A stretch of 33,637 nt of DNA from Kofleriaceae bacterium. GTDB lineage: Bacteria > Myxococcota_A > Polyangia > Haliangiales > Haliangiaceae. The notes under the pieces were generated by a model. The model was not told where the DNA came from and did not search any database. It was given only the letters and a program-made list of their open reading frames with translations. Shown piece after piece: positions 26,247 to 33,637 of this stretch. Position numbers and translations under genes: made by a program. Positions within the stretch are counted from its first letter, which is position 1. The number at the start of each line of letters is the position of its first letter. The stretch covers positions 1 through 33,637 of the forward strand of contig JANXOP010000047.1 of NCBI GenBank assembly GCA_025357755.1, written 5' to 3'.

Positions 26247-27605
26247 GTGAGGACGGAGCTAACGTGCCGGACCGTGGGGAACCGAGCTATTTGGTTCGGT
26301 CTGATCGGCACACTCGGGGGAGCCTGTGCCGATCAGATCGAAACCGCGACGACCGATCAGGCGTCGACCGTGTGTGGAACAGGATCGACCGTCAAAGGGA
26401 TGGATGTCTCGTATTACGAGACGTCGATCGATTGGGCGCGCGCGAAGGCCGCGGGGATCGAGTTCTCGTTCATTCGCGTGAGCGACGGCACCGCGACGAT
26501 CGATACCAAGTTCGCGCAGTACTGGGCCGGCGCGAAGACCGCCGGCGTGATTCGCGGCGCGTATCAATTCTTCCGTCCGAACCAGGACGCGATCGCGCAA
26601 GCAGATCTGTTGCTCTCGATGATGGGCACGTTGCAGCCCGGCGATCTTCCGCCGGTGCTCGATGTCGAGGTCTCGGGCGGCGTGTCCAAGGCGCAAGTCG
26701 CCGCGGGCATCCACAAGTGGGTCGATCACGTGACGGCCGCGACCGGCGTCGCGCCGATCATCTACACCGGCCTCTATTCGTGGGCCGATCTCGCAGGCAG
26801 CCCAAACCTCACGACCTCGCCGTTGTGGCTCGCGCAGTACACGAGCGCGGCGTGCCCGAACATTCCCTCGCCGTGGACCACGTGGTCGTTCTGGCAGCAC
26901 TCGTCGACTGGCGCGGTCGACGGGGTCACTGCGAGCGGCGTCGATCTCAACGTGTTCAACGGCACGCTCGACGAGCTCAAGGCCTATGCCGCGACCGCGA
27001 GCGGCGGCGGCGGTGGTGGCACGGTGACGCCACCCTGCGGCACGATCGACGCGGCGGGTGGCACGGTCGACGACAGCGACGCGTGCTTCTCGGCCGGTGG
27101 CCCCGCGCAGTACATGCGGCAGGTCGCGGATGCGGGAATGAACGGCCTGCAATGGACGCACACCACGGCCTCGGCGAGCGAAGCGAACTACGGCCAGTGG
27201 GATCTCGATTTTGCCGCGGCCGGTACGTATCACGTCGAGGTCTACACCGCGGCGGGGTACGCGACCTCGACGAATGCCGACTACGAGATTCGCGCGAACG
27301 GCGCGATGCAGAGCGTGACGATCGATCAGACCAAGGTCGATGGCTGGCAGCCACTCGGGGATGTCACGTTCGCCGCCGGCGGCGATCAGTTCATCAACCT
27401 CGGCGATAACACCGGCGAGGCTACCCAACAGCAACTCGTGTTCGATGCGGTGCGCTTCACGCCGGTCGCGGGGGCGCACTACGACGACCCGCCACCGCCC
27501 TCGTCAGAGCCGGGCGGATGCTCGGTCGCGAGAACTTCAGGCAGTGCTGGTGGCCCAGTGCTCGTGCTTGCTCTCGGTCTCGTGCTGCGGCGCCGTCGCC
27601 GTTAA
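26247..27605 (+). CDS. Secreted GH25 lysozyme-like protein with golvesin-like domain and MYXO-CTERM anchor
   Basis: This protein has 452 residues. A hydrophobic signal segment (about 14-28) ends near GGACA. A GH25 muramidase-like domain covers about 48-250, with KGMDVSYY (D53), FIRVSDG, GAYQFFRP, catalytic-type LDVE (D139, E141) and FWQHSS. A Gly-rich linker (252-257) leads to a beta-sandwich at about 265-410 resembling golvesin C-terminal domains (GTYHVEVYTAA, QQLVFDAVRFTP). The end is a proline/serine linker, GGCS, a short hydrophobic helix and RRRRR: a MYXO-CTERM sorting signal processed by a myxosortase. It probably cuts peptidoglycan of self or prey at the cell surface. GTG 26247 is the longest start; GTG 26274 is an alternative. 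Confidence 0.92.
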   Translation: MRTELTCRTVGNRAIWFGLIGTLGGACADQIETATTDQASTVCGTGSTVKGMDVSYYETSIDWARAKAAGIEFSFIRVSDGTATIDTKFAQYWAGAKTAGVIRGAYQFFRPNQDAIAQADLLLSMMGTLQPGDLPPVLDVEVSGGVSKAQVAAGIHKWVDHVTAATGVAPIIYTGLYSWADLAGSPNLTTSPLWLAQYTSAACPNIPSPWTTWSFWQHSSTGAVDGVTASGVDLNVFNGTLDELKAYAATASGGGGGGTVTPPCGTIDAAGGTVDDSDACFSAGGPAQYMRQVADAGMNGLQWTHTTASASEANYGQWDLDFAAAGTYHVEVYTAAGYATSTNADYEIRANGAMQSVTIDQTKVDGWQPLGDVTFAAGGDQFINLGDNTGEATQQQLVFDAVRFTPVAGAHYDDPPPPSSEPGGCSVARTSGSAGGPVLVLALGLVLRRRRR

Positions 27606-27672
27606 CCTGCCGAGCGAGTTGCTCCCGGATGTCGCTGGGTTCGGGCGAGCGTCATCGCGCGTGGTGCCCGAG

Positions 27673-27855
27673 CTAGCTCGGACGTGGTAGCTGCTCGATC
27701 AGGAAGTCGCGAAACGCCGCGATCGTCGGCGCGAGGTGCGCGGTCTTGGCGTAGAGCAGGACGAGATGACCTTCGCGCTGACACACCTGCGGCAGCACCT
27801 GCACGAGCCGGCCCTCGGCGACATCGGCCTCGGCTCGCAAGCGTGCCCTAGGCAT
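27673..27855 (-). pseudogene. C-terminal remnant of a LysR-family regulator
   Basis: A 60-codon frame ends with GRLVQVLPQ, then VLLYAKTAHLAPTIAAFRDF and LIEQL. This is the typical last ~45 residues of a LysR effector-binding domain (GxLVxVLP ... hLsPxvRaFiDFL). The helix-turn-helix and most of the effector domain are absent. The frame begins inside the stop region of the neighbouring gene at 27848, so the break point lies around 27830-27855. It cannot encode a working regulator. It looks like the scar of a deletion that fused this tail to an unrelated gene's end. Confidence 0.75.
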
Positions 27856-28342
27856 CGCCGGTACGCAGAAACTTCTGCACGGTCGATTCGCTCAGCTTGA
27901 ACGCGGCGCTCGCCCGACCGCTGCGTACGATCTCGCCGGTCGCTTCATCGGAGACCTTGAGGATCGCGTGCGGATCATCTTCCTCGAGCTGGATGTCGAG
28001 GTCGGCCTTGAGCCGCTGGCCGCTCTCGCTCTGACAGGTGATCGAGCGATGCAGCTTCGCGTGGAGCGAGGCTTGATGACGCTTGAGCACATCGTTCGCT
28101 CCCTTTAACAAACTCGCGAAGTCCGAGTGGCCCATCGGCTTCGGATCGACCTTGTTGCGGCCCATCGTCCACGGGCTGACGAGGACGGGCTCGGCATCAC
28201 CATCGCGCGTCATCTCGACTGCCCAGCCTTCATCGTGGTCGTTTCGGATCACGCGTGCGGTCCAGCCGGCTTTTTTCCACAGGCGTGGATCGGAGGTGTG
28301 CTCGACGGCTTCTTCGACGGCTGCTTCGACGGCTTGTTCCAT
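27848..28342 (-). CDS. Hypothetical soluble protein
   Basis: I do not recognise this 164-residue protein. It has an acidic helical start (MEQAVEAAVEEAVEHTSDP) and two Trp-containing beta-like segments (LWKKAGWTARVI, DEGWAVEMTRDG). A helical middle part (FASLLKGANDVLKRHQASLH) and a charged C-terminal half (ADLDIQLEEDDPHAILKVSD) follow. There is no signal peptide or membrane helix. The ATG at 28342 is chosen because the frame upstream overlaps the divergent gene. The start codons are 46 bp apart, and the two unknown genes may share a promoter region. Its stop abuts the LysR remnant. Confidence 0.65.
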   Translation of the reverse strand: MEQAVEAAVEEAVEHTSDPRLWKKAGWTARVIRNDHDEGWAVEMTRDGDAEPVLVSPWTMGRNKVDPKPMGHSDFASLLKGANDVLKRHQASLHAKLHRSITCQSESGQRLKADLDIQLEEDDPHAILKVSDEATGEIVRSGRASAAFKLSESTVQKFLRTGDA

Positions 28343-28388
28343 GCCCGGAGCATCGCGCAGGGGGATGACACCCGTGTATCGTGGGCTG

Positions 28389-28784
28389 ATGGACCCGTTG
28401 CTCGAGAGCCTGACGCGCCTGAAACAGACGTGGCCGGGCTCGCACTGGGACTGGGATGGCCGGTTCGCCGCGATCGCCTCGTCGTTCACCATCGAGCTCG
28501 AGCCGAAGGTCCGCGAGAGCGCGCGGTTCGCGTTCCCGCGCGGCTGGACCGTGAAGTCGATCGAGACCGCGCCCGAGGAGTTTCGGGCGCTCGCCGAGAC
28601 CACCGGTCTGCGGCCGAACCAGCGCCTGCTCGCGGGCGACCCGGTCAGCGCGCCGACCTTGTTCGGCCTGTGGTGGCCGTGGGGCGGCGGCGACAAGATC
28701 ACGCTGCGCATCGGCTTGATCGGGGTTGGAGCGGCGGTCGTGCCGGTGCCGGCGATTCGCGAGCTTTTCGGCGTGGTCCTCTGA
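28389..28784 (+). CDS. Hypothetical protein with Trp-rich core
   Basis: This 131-residue protein of unknown family starts MDPLLESLTRLKQTWPGSHW. It has a charged helical middle and a hydrophobic, Trp-rich end (FGLWWPWGGGDKITLRIGLI, then VGAAVVPVPAIRELF). It might associate with a membrane through the C-terminal hydrophobic stretch, but this is weak. It diverges from the unknown gene at 28342 and ends 12 bp before the convergent kinase gene. The ribosome-binding site is weak, and the coding call rests on the open frame and residue composition. Confidence 0.6.
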   Translation: MDPLLESLTRLKQTWPGSHWDWDGRFAAIASSFTIELEPKVRESARFAFPRGWTVKSIETAPEEFRALAETTGLRPNQRLLAGDPVSAPTLFGLWWPWGGGDKITLRIGLIGVGAAVVPVPAIRELFGVVL

Positions 28785-28796
28785 CGAGCCGGTAGC

Positions 28797-31514
28797 TCAG
28801 CGGATCATCGCGGGTACGGTGATCGCGAGCTCGGTCGCGGCTGCTTCGATAGTGACGCAGGCGAGTGGTTGGCGATCCTCGTGGGCGTTGTAGTGATCGA
28901 GGAACGCAGGGTCGTCGCGATCGACGTGGATGCCCCACGCGCAGACGGTCACTCGCCCTGCTGGCGCTCCTCGCACGTGAGCCACGAGCTCTCCGGGCTG
29001 TGCACTCGCGCGCGCGAGATCCGAGGCCGACGCGTGATCGTGCACGTACGTGCGGAGCTCGCCGACCGTGGTGGGATGGAGCGTTGCGCCAGCGCCAGCG
29101 TCCGTGATCGAGACCTGCGCGACATCGATCGGTGGCATCGCAGACCTCACGATCACCGTCAGCTCGCGCGTGGGTAACGCGGGGAACGCGACGGTTGTTC
29201 TCGGCGCGCTGTAGTTCTTGCGAGTGCCCTGGAGATTCGCGACGCGGAGCTGGAGCTCACCGGCCGAGACACCGCCGAGTGTGAACGTGCCGTTGGCGAG
29301 CACCGGTGCGACGATCGGATATGGATCCTCGCCCGAACGCGCCTCGATGTAGAGCTGGCCCGCGGGCAGCGGCGCGCCGAGCGTGCCATGGACGACGATC
29401 GTCGGGTGGAGCACCAGGCGGACCTCCGGTCCCGTCGCGGTGCCCGACCGATCGGCGCCCGCTTGCGCGATCACCCTCGAGCTCGGGTAGGTGTGCGCGA
29501 ACATGAAGTGACCGAGCTTGTCCGTGGTCGTCGTCGTGTACAAATCTGGAAGATCACCAGGGTTGGCCCACAGCGCGAGCACCGCGGTCGTCGCATCGCC
29601 CTTCAGCTCGGGACCCGCAAACACGGTCGCCCCGGCGACCCCAACACCCCTGCCGTCGACCACCGTGCCGCGGATCGGCGGGCCTTTCGGCACGTCGGCG
29701 AGGTACGTCGCGTTCCACGTCGCGAGCGCAGCTGCGGTGTCCTCGCCCCGAAACCACCGTGCGCTCTGTTCGAGCACGCCGAACTGGGGCAGCGGGTGGC
29801 TCGTCGCGATCACCGCATCGAGATCGCCGGCAGCGAAGCGCTGGAGGCGAAGCTGCGCGGCGCGCGCCTTCACGTCGATGTCGAACTCGAGGACCTCTCC
29901 GCCGAGCGCTCGATCGAGCGAGGCAACGGCGCCGTCGAGATCACCCTGGGCGATCTGGATCTCGCTGTGGAACCGATCGAACTGGCGGATCAAGAACGGC
30001 TGGGCTGCATGCGCGACCGCACGCTCGGCGGCGGCGACCTCGGAGGCCAGGGAGGCATCTGGAAACATCCCGCGATCGCGGCCTACCGCATTCATCAACG
30101 AGGTCGCGTTCGCTTGATCGTCGCCGCAGACCTGCGACGCACGCTCGGCTTCGGCAAACGTCGCTGGATCGAGAAAGCCGAAGTACGCGCGTGCGCAATC
30201 GTCGTGCGCGAGGTCTGCGCGAGCGCGCTCGATCGCGGCCTTCGGCAGGTGCGCACCGCCGCGCAAGCCGAGGCCGACCAGGGCGGCTTCGCTGTAGTGC
30301 GCTGGCAAGCGCGGCGGATCCGCGCGCAGACACACATCCGCTTCGTAGCCGTGCGCGATCAAGCCGTAGGTCGGGCCGGTCGGATCCATCGTGCGAAGAC
30401 GCACCAACGCATCGATCCGGGCGAGCACCTTGTCGAGACAGGTGAGGCGCTCGGCTCGCGCCGGCGAAGGATCGCTACAGACCTGGCCTCGCACGTCTTG
30501 CCAGTGGCGGAACGTGGCCGCGAGCCGATTCGCCGCGTCCGGGGCGCCCGCGCGGATCGGCACGTCGATCGGCCAGCTCCACACGCTCGCCGGCTTCAGC
30601 GCGGGCGCGGCGCACACCGCATTCGCATCCGCGTGCCTGGACTCGACGACGAGTGCCACCACGAGCGCCGCGACGATCACGCCGGCGATGCCGAGCGCGA
30701 CCGAGCGTCGACGCGGTTCGAGGCGGCCGAGCAGCGCGCCCATCGATGGCCAGCGCTTCGCGGGATCCACGGCGAGGCCACGCACGAGCACGCGGCGTAA
30801 CCGGCGCGGCACCTTCGACGTATCGAGCGCACCGGGCCCGGCTTCGATGTTCGCGCGCAGCTCGCCGACGGACTCGCCGGCGAACGGGCGCTCACCCGCG
30901 AGGCCTTCCCACAGAGCGACGCAGAACGCGAACTGATCGGTCGCTGCAGTGACCTCGCCGCCGTGCCACTGCTCGGGCGGCATGTACGCCGGCGTGCCCA
31001 GCAGCGCGCCCGGTTCGGTCAACCCGGAGAGCGTGCTCACGGGATTGGAGGTAGGCGTCGACGCGGGCGTTACCTCCGCGCTCTCACGAGCGAGCCCGAA
31101 ATCGGTGACCATCACGCGACCGCGCTTGCTGCGCAGCACGTTGTGCGGTTTGAAATCGCGATGTACGAGCCCAGCTTCGTGCGCCGTCGCGAGCCCACGC
31201 CCCGCCGCGACGAAGGCTTGCACGACCTCGTCGACGGGCCGCTTCGCACTGCGTAGCCAATCGACCAGGTTGCCACCGTCGATCAGCTCCATCGCGATGT
31301 AGTCGCGGCCCTCGGCCGTGCCGACCTCGTAGACCGTGACGACGTTCGGATGCGCGAGTCGCGCCATCGCCCGTGCCTCCCGCAGCAAGCGTTGCTCGGC
31401 GTCGTCGGCCAGCCCGCGGCGAATCACCTTGAGCGCGACGGTGCGCTCGAGCTCCGGATCGAACGCGGCGTAGACTACCCCCATCCCGCCCGCCCCGAGC
31501 TCGCGCTCGATCAC
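28797..31514 (-). CDS. Transmembrane Ser/Thr protein kinase with large C-terminal region
   Basis: This protein has at least 905 residues. The Hanks-type kinase domain has ELGAGGMG, K29 (VALKV), HRDFKPHN (catalytic D120), DFG (138-140) and YMPPEQ. One membrane helix (about 272-290) leads to ~610 outside residues. These include a helical, perhaps TPR-like part (300-600) and carboxypeptidase-regulatory-like beta repeats (GTVVDGRGVGVAGATVF, GTLGAPLPAGQLYIEA). GTG 31514 is the first usual start but cuts into the first kinase strand. In-frame residues upstream (VGRY and a Ser/Pro-rich segment) look coding back to a CTG at 31619. The ATPase gene's TAG at 31623-31625 closes the frame, so the true start is unresolved. 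Confidence 0.9.
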   Translation of the reverse strand: MIERELGAGGMGVVYAAFDPELERTVALKVIRRGLADDAEQRLLREARAMARLAHPNVVTVYEVGTAEGRDYIAMELIDGGNLVDWLRSAKRPVDEVVQAFVAAGRGLATAHEAGLVHRDFKPHNVLRSKRGRVMVTDFGLARESAEVTPASTPTSNPVSTLSGLTEPGALLGTPAYMPPEQWHGGEVTAATDQFAFCVALWEGLAGERPFAGESVGELRANIEAGPGALDTSKVPRRLRRVLVRGLAVDPAKRWPSMGALLGRLEPRRRSVALGIAGVIVAALVVALVVESRHADANAVCAAPALKPASVWSWPIDVPIRAGAPDAANRLAATFRHWQDVRGQVCSDPSPARAERLTCLDKVLARIDALVRLRTMDPTGPTYGLIAHGYEADVCLRADPPRLPAHYSEAALVGLGLRGGAHLPKAAIERARADLAHDDCARAYFGFLDPATFAEAERASQVCGDDQANATSLMNAVGRDRGMFPDASLASEVAAAERAVAHAAQPFLIRQFDRFHSEIQIAQGDLDGAVASLDRALGGEVLEFDIDVKARAAQLRLQRFAAGDLDAVIATSHPLPQFGVLEQSARWFRGEDTAAALATWNATYLADVPKGPPIRGTVVDGRGVGVAGATVFAGPELKGDATTAVLALWANPGDLPDLYTTTTTDKLGHFMFAHTYPSSRVIAQAGADRSGTATGPEVRLVLHPTIVVHGTLGAPLPAGQLYIEARSGEDPYPIVAPVLANGTFTLGGVSAGELQLRVANLQGTRKNYSAPRTTVAFPALPTRELTVIVRSAMPPIDVAQVSITDAGAGATLHPTTVGELRTYVHDHASASDLARASAQPGELVAHVRGAPAGRVTVCAWGIHVDRDDPAFLDHYNAHEDRQPLACVTIEAAATELAITVPAMIR

Positions 31515-31622
31515 GTAGCGGCCGACCTTCCTGGGTGCGAGCCTGGGCGAAGCGGTGCCCGGCGAACTACTCTCGAGAGCGGTCGCGGTCCTTGCGAGCT
31601 CGTCGTCCGACGGCGACAGGCG

Positions 31623-33038
31623 CTACGCTCCGCTTCGCTTGCGGAGCTCGGCGACCAGCTTCGCCGCGATCTCGAGATCGGAGAACTTGATGATCAAGTT
31701 GCCGTTCGGGTTCACCGCATGGATCGTGATCGCGATCAGCCCGTGGACCTGATCGCCGATCACGCGCAGCGTGCCGCGCGTTCCCGCCTGCCATCCTGCC
31801 GGCGCGCGGATGCCCGAGATATCGGCGCCGCCTTCATTGATCTCGACCAGCTGACCGAGATAGCTGCGGCCATCGAAGTCGAGCTCGATCGGCAGGTAGA
31901 GCTTGATCCGCTCGGAGATCCGCTGGAGCTGACGAAACTCCGACGAGAACTGCGGCTGCGCCTGATCACTCGCCTTCGGCTCTTTGACCGGCTGCGACGA
32001 GCGTGCGGTCTCGATGCCCTCGAGCCCGAACTCGAACTTGCTATGGAGGCTCGGATCGATCGGGCGCGTCTTCATCGCCTTCGTGAACTGCTCGCGCAGC
32101 TTGCGGATCGGCGAGAGGTCTTGCTGGAGCAAGCGCTGCGCGAGCTGGCCGAGCTCCTTGACGTCCGGATCGGTGTGCGGCGCGCTGATCGCGAATGGCT
32201 TGCCATCATTCACCGAGTTGCGGACTTGCGCGTTCTGGCGCAGCGCAGCCACGACCTCGACCTGGATCCCGAGGCGCTCCGTGATCATCCGCTGGATCGC
32301 GAACAGCGCATTGCGATCGGCGGGCTTGTGCAACATGTTGCCAACGATCGAGGCGTTGAATTCCGCGAGCAACAAGCGAAAGCTCGCGACGAGCTCGGGC
32401 ACCTCGTCCTCGAGCATCGTGAAGAACGTGGACACCTTGTCCATCGTGCTCCCGATCTCGAACGCGTCCTTGCCGAACGCCGCGGTCAGCTTCTCGGAGG
32501 CGCGCAGGCCGACCGAGGCGCGCTGCAGGCGACGGAACAGCGCGATCTTGAGGAACGCGTACCCGTTCTGCAGCGACGTGATCTCCGGGACCATCACGAC
32601 GAGGCGGGTATCGGCGGCGTTGAAGAAATCGATCGTGTCGAGATCGACGCCCGCGCCGACATCGATCAACAGCACGTCGGCCGCGAGCCTGCCGAGCTCG
32701 GCGAGCAGCTTCTGCTTGCTCTGGAACGTGGGGTGCGCGGAGCCGAGCGCGCCTTCCGCACCCGCGATGATACGAAGATTAGCGACCGGCGTCGGCAGCG
32801 CGACTTCGTCGAGCGTAGCGTTCCGGCCAGAGAGGAAATCTTCGACCGTACGGTCCGGCCTCATGATGCCAAACATGGTGTGAAGGTTCGGCGCGCCGAG
32901 GTCGGCATCGAGCATCACGACGCGCGCGCCGGCTTTTGCGAGTGAGACTGCCAGGTTGGTCGAGATCAGCGACTTGCCGACGCCGCCCTTGCCACCGCCG
33001 ACCGCGAGGACCCTGCCGACCCGAGCTGGCTTCTCCAT
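31623..33038 (-). CDS. MinD/FlhG-like ATPase with PilZ-like C-terminal domain
   Basis: This 471-residue protein begins with a deviant Walker A, GGGKGGVGKS (14-23), then VVMLDADLGAPNLHTMFGI and DVLLIDVGAG, as in MinD/FlhG ATPases that position flagella, pili or chemosensory arrays. A linker (about 320-355) leads to a C-terminal domain with RISERIKLYLPIELDF (an RxxxR motif), EINEGGADI in place of the usual D/NxSxxG, and LIIKF. This resembles a PilZ domain, perhaps with altered c-di-GMP binding. GGAG lies 4 bases before the ATG. The Ser/Thr kinase follows immediately on the same strand. Confidence 0.88.
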   Translation of the reverse strand: MEKPARVGRVLAVGGGKGGVGKSLISTNLAVSLAKAGARVVMLDADLGAPNLHTMFGIMRPDRTVEDFLSGRNATLDEVALPTPVANLRIIAGAEGALGSAHPTFQSKQKLLAELGRLAADVLLIDVGAGVDLDTIDFFNAADTRLVVMVPEITSLQNGYAFLKIALFRRLQRASVGLRASEKLTAAFGKDAFEIGSTMDKVSTFFTMLEDEVPELVASFRLLLAEFNASIVGNMLHKPADRNALFAIQRMITERLGIQVEVVAALRQNAQVRNSVNDGKPFAISAPHTDPDVKELGQLAQRLLQQDLSPIRKLREQFTKAMKTRPIDPSLHSKFEFGLEGIETARSSQPVKEPKASDQAQPQFSSEFRQLQRISERIKLYLPIELDFDGRSYLGQLVEINEGGADISGIRAPAGWQAGTRGTLRVIGDQVHGLIAITIHAVNPNGNLIIKFSDLEIAAKLVAELRKRSGA

Positions 33039-33097
33039 GCGCTCCGGAATCTAACAGGTTCACCGTCCCTTCATGCACTGCGTGGCAGCGTCGGGAC

Positions 33098-33529
33098 ATG
33101 AACCACTTCAAAGCACTCGTCGCAGGTCTCGTTCTCGCCTCCAGCACGGTCGCCCTGGCCGACAAGATCGAGCTCGCCGCCGTGCCGACGCCGGTCACCA
33201 AGGCGTTCGCGGCACGCTATCCGAAGGTCACGGCAACGAAGGCCGAGAAAGAAGTCGGCAAGGACAAAGTCGTCGCGTACGAGCTCAAGGCCGACAAGCT
33301 CGAGGCCACCTTCACGGCCGACGGCACGTTCCTCGAAGAAGAGACCGTCGTCGCGCTGACGACGCTGCCCGCGGCGGTGACCAAGGCGTTCGCCGCGAAG
33401 TATCCGAAGGCGAAGGCCGACCGTGCCGAGAAGCAGGTCAAGGCCGACAAGACCACGACCTACGAGATCGCTTTCGGCAAGACCGAGGTGACGTTCAAGG
33501 ACGACGGCACGTTCGTCGAAGAGGAATAG
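33098..33529 (+). CDS. Secreted protein with two PepSY-like repeats
   Basis: This 143-residue protein has a signal peptide (KALVAGLVLASSTVALA, cleavage near 22). Two repeats of about 60 residues follow. Each has PxxVTKAFAAxYPK, a lysine-rich segment (EKEV/EKQV), a beta strand (VAYELKAD / TTYEIAFG) and xxTFxxDGTFxEEE. This fits the beta-lactamase-inhibitor-like PepSY family of small periplasmic proteins, whose role is unclear. The second repeat is a clear internal duplication. It diverges from the MinD-like gene with 59 bp between start codons. The alternating lysine/alanine and glutamate content makes it highly charged. Confidence 0.85.
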   Translation: MNHFKALVAGLVLASSTVALADKIELAAVPTPVTKAFAARYPKVTATKAEKEVGKDKVVAYELKADKLEATFTADGTFLEEETVVALTTLPAAVTKAFAAKYPKAKADRAEKQVKADKTTTYEIAFGKTEVTFKDDGTFVEEE

Positions 33530-33637
33530 CCCAAACAGACCAAGAGCGCGGCGGGGGTTCGGAGGCGGCGCACCACCCGGGGTGAAAATTTGTGCGGGGC
33601 GTCCGTCGACGTCCTTACCAGGACCTCCGCAGCGCGT
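33530..33637. other. Right-end stretch without a recognised gene
   Basis: No convincing reading frame is seen in the last 108 bases. A small inverted repeat, GTCCT-TACC-AGGAC (33610-33623), lies near the edge, but no T-run follows it. The stretch may hold the 3' region of the PepSY-like gene and the edge of a neighbour outside the window. Confidence 0.4.

Noticed and set aside
28789..28850. tRNA-like stretch (GCCGGTAGCTCAGCGG)
   Set aside because: It resembles a tRNA D-arm start but has no matching anticodon stem, T-loop or acceptor partner, and it lies in the end of the kinase gene.
31627..31647. Hairpin GCTCCGC...GCGGAGC as a terminator between ATPase and kinase genes
   Set aside because: It lies within the ATPase coding end and has no T-run in either direction. 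The next gene starts at once, so termination here is unlikely.
31350..32945. Long plus-strand open frame opposite the MinD-like ATPase
   Set aside because: It is the shadow of the ATPase and kinase genes, with no motifs of its own.

Overview
The window is strongly GC-rich DNA from a bacterial chromosome, most likely a member of the Myxococcota (Haliangium/Kofleriaceae-like). The clues are a MYXO-CTERM type C-terminal sorting signal on a secreted GH25 protein, a transmembrane Ser/Thr protein kinase, a lipoprotein with a DGGKEDS-type segment after its lipobox cysteine, and dense gene packing with many ATGA/GTGA/TGATG stop-start overlaps. No rRNA, tRNA, CRISPR array or insertion sequence was found.

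Layout. (1) 1-1830: an AtuA-family gene cut by the window edge and a PECR-like SDR on the minus strand. In front of them lies what looks like the decayed N-terminal part of an acyl-CoA dehydrogenase gene. Together they suggest an acyl-CoA/isoprenoid degradation locus. (2) 1830-2219: a small PGPGW membrane protein. (3) 2171-12972: a two-armed chemosensory locus. The minus-strand arm runs CheX-like phosphatase, dual-receiver protein, two tandem HDOD proteins and a PAS histidine kinase. The plus-strand arm runs cheA, cheW, mcp, cheB, cheR and a second CheX-like phosphatase. The arms diverge from one 279-bp region. (4) 12969-14107: a CpXC protein and a small membrane protein. (5) 14100-18138: a minus-strand metY-metA-dcp run with a strong palindromic operator candidate ahead of metY. 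(6) 18204-26181: an exported repeat lipoprotein, Lon protease, an HSL-type esterase, a DUF2252 protein, an EamA transporter and a YihY/BrkB membrane protein. (7) 26247-28784: a GH25-golvesin-MYXO-CTERM surface protein, a LysR C-terminal relic and two unknown genes. (8) 28797-33529: a MinD/FlhG-like ATPase with a PilZ-like tail followed at once by a transmembrane Ser/Thr kinase, and a divergent secreted protein with two PepSY-like repeats.

The most interesting system is the chemosensory locus. CheA lacks the P2 domain and carries two CheW-like domains. The receptor has two membrane helices and almost no extracytoplasmic part. There is no stand-alone CheY. Each arm has its own ExxN-type CheX phosphatase. 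The natural output candidates are the dual-receiver protein and the duplicated HDOD proteins rather than a flagellar switch. This reading is inference from gene content and domain layout.
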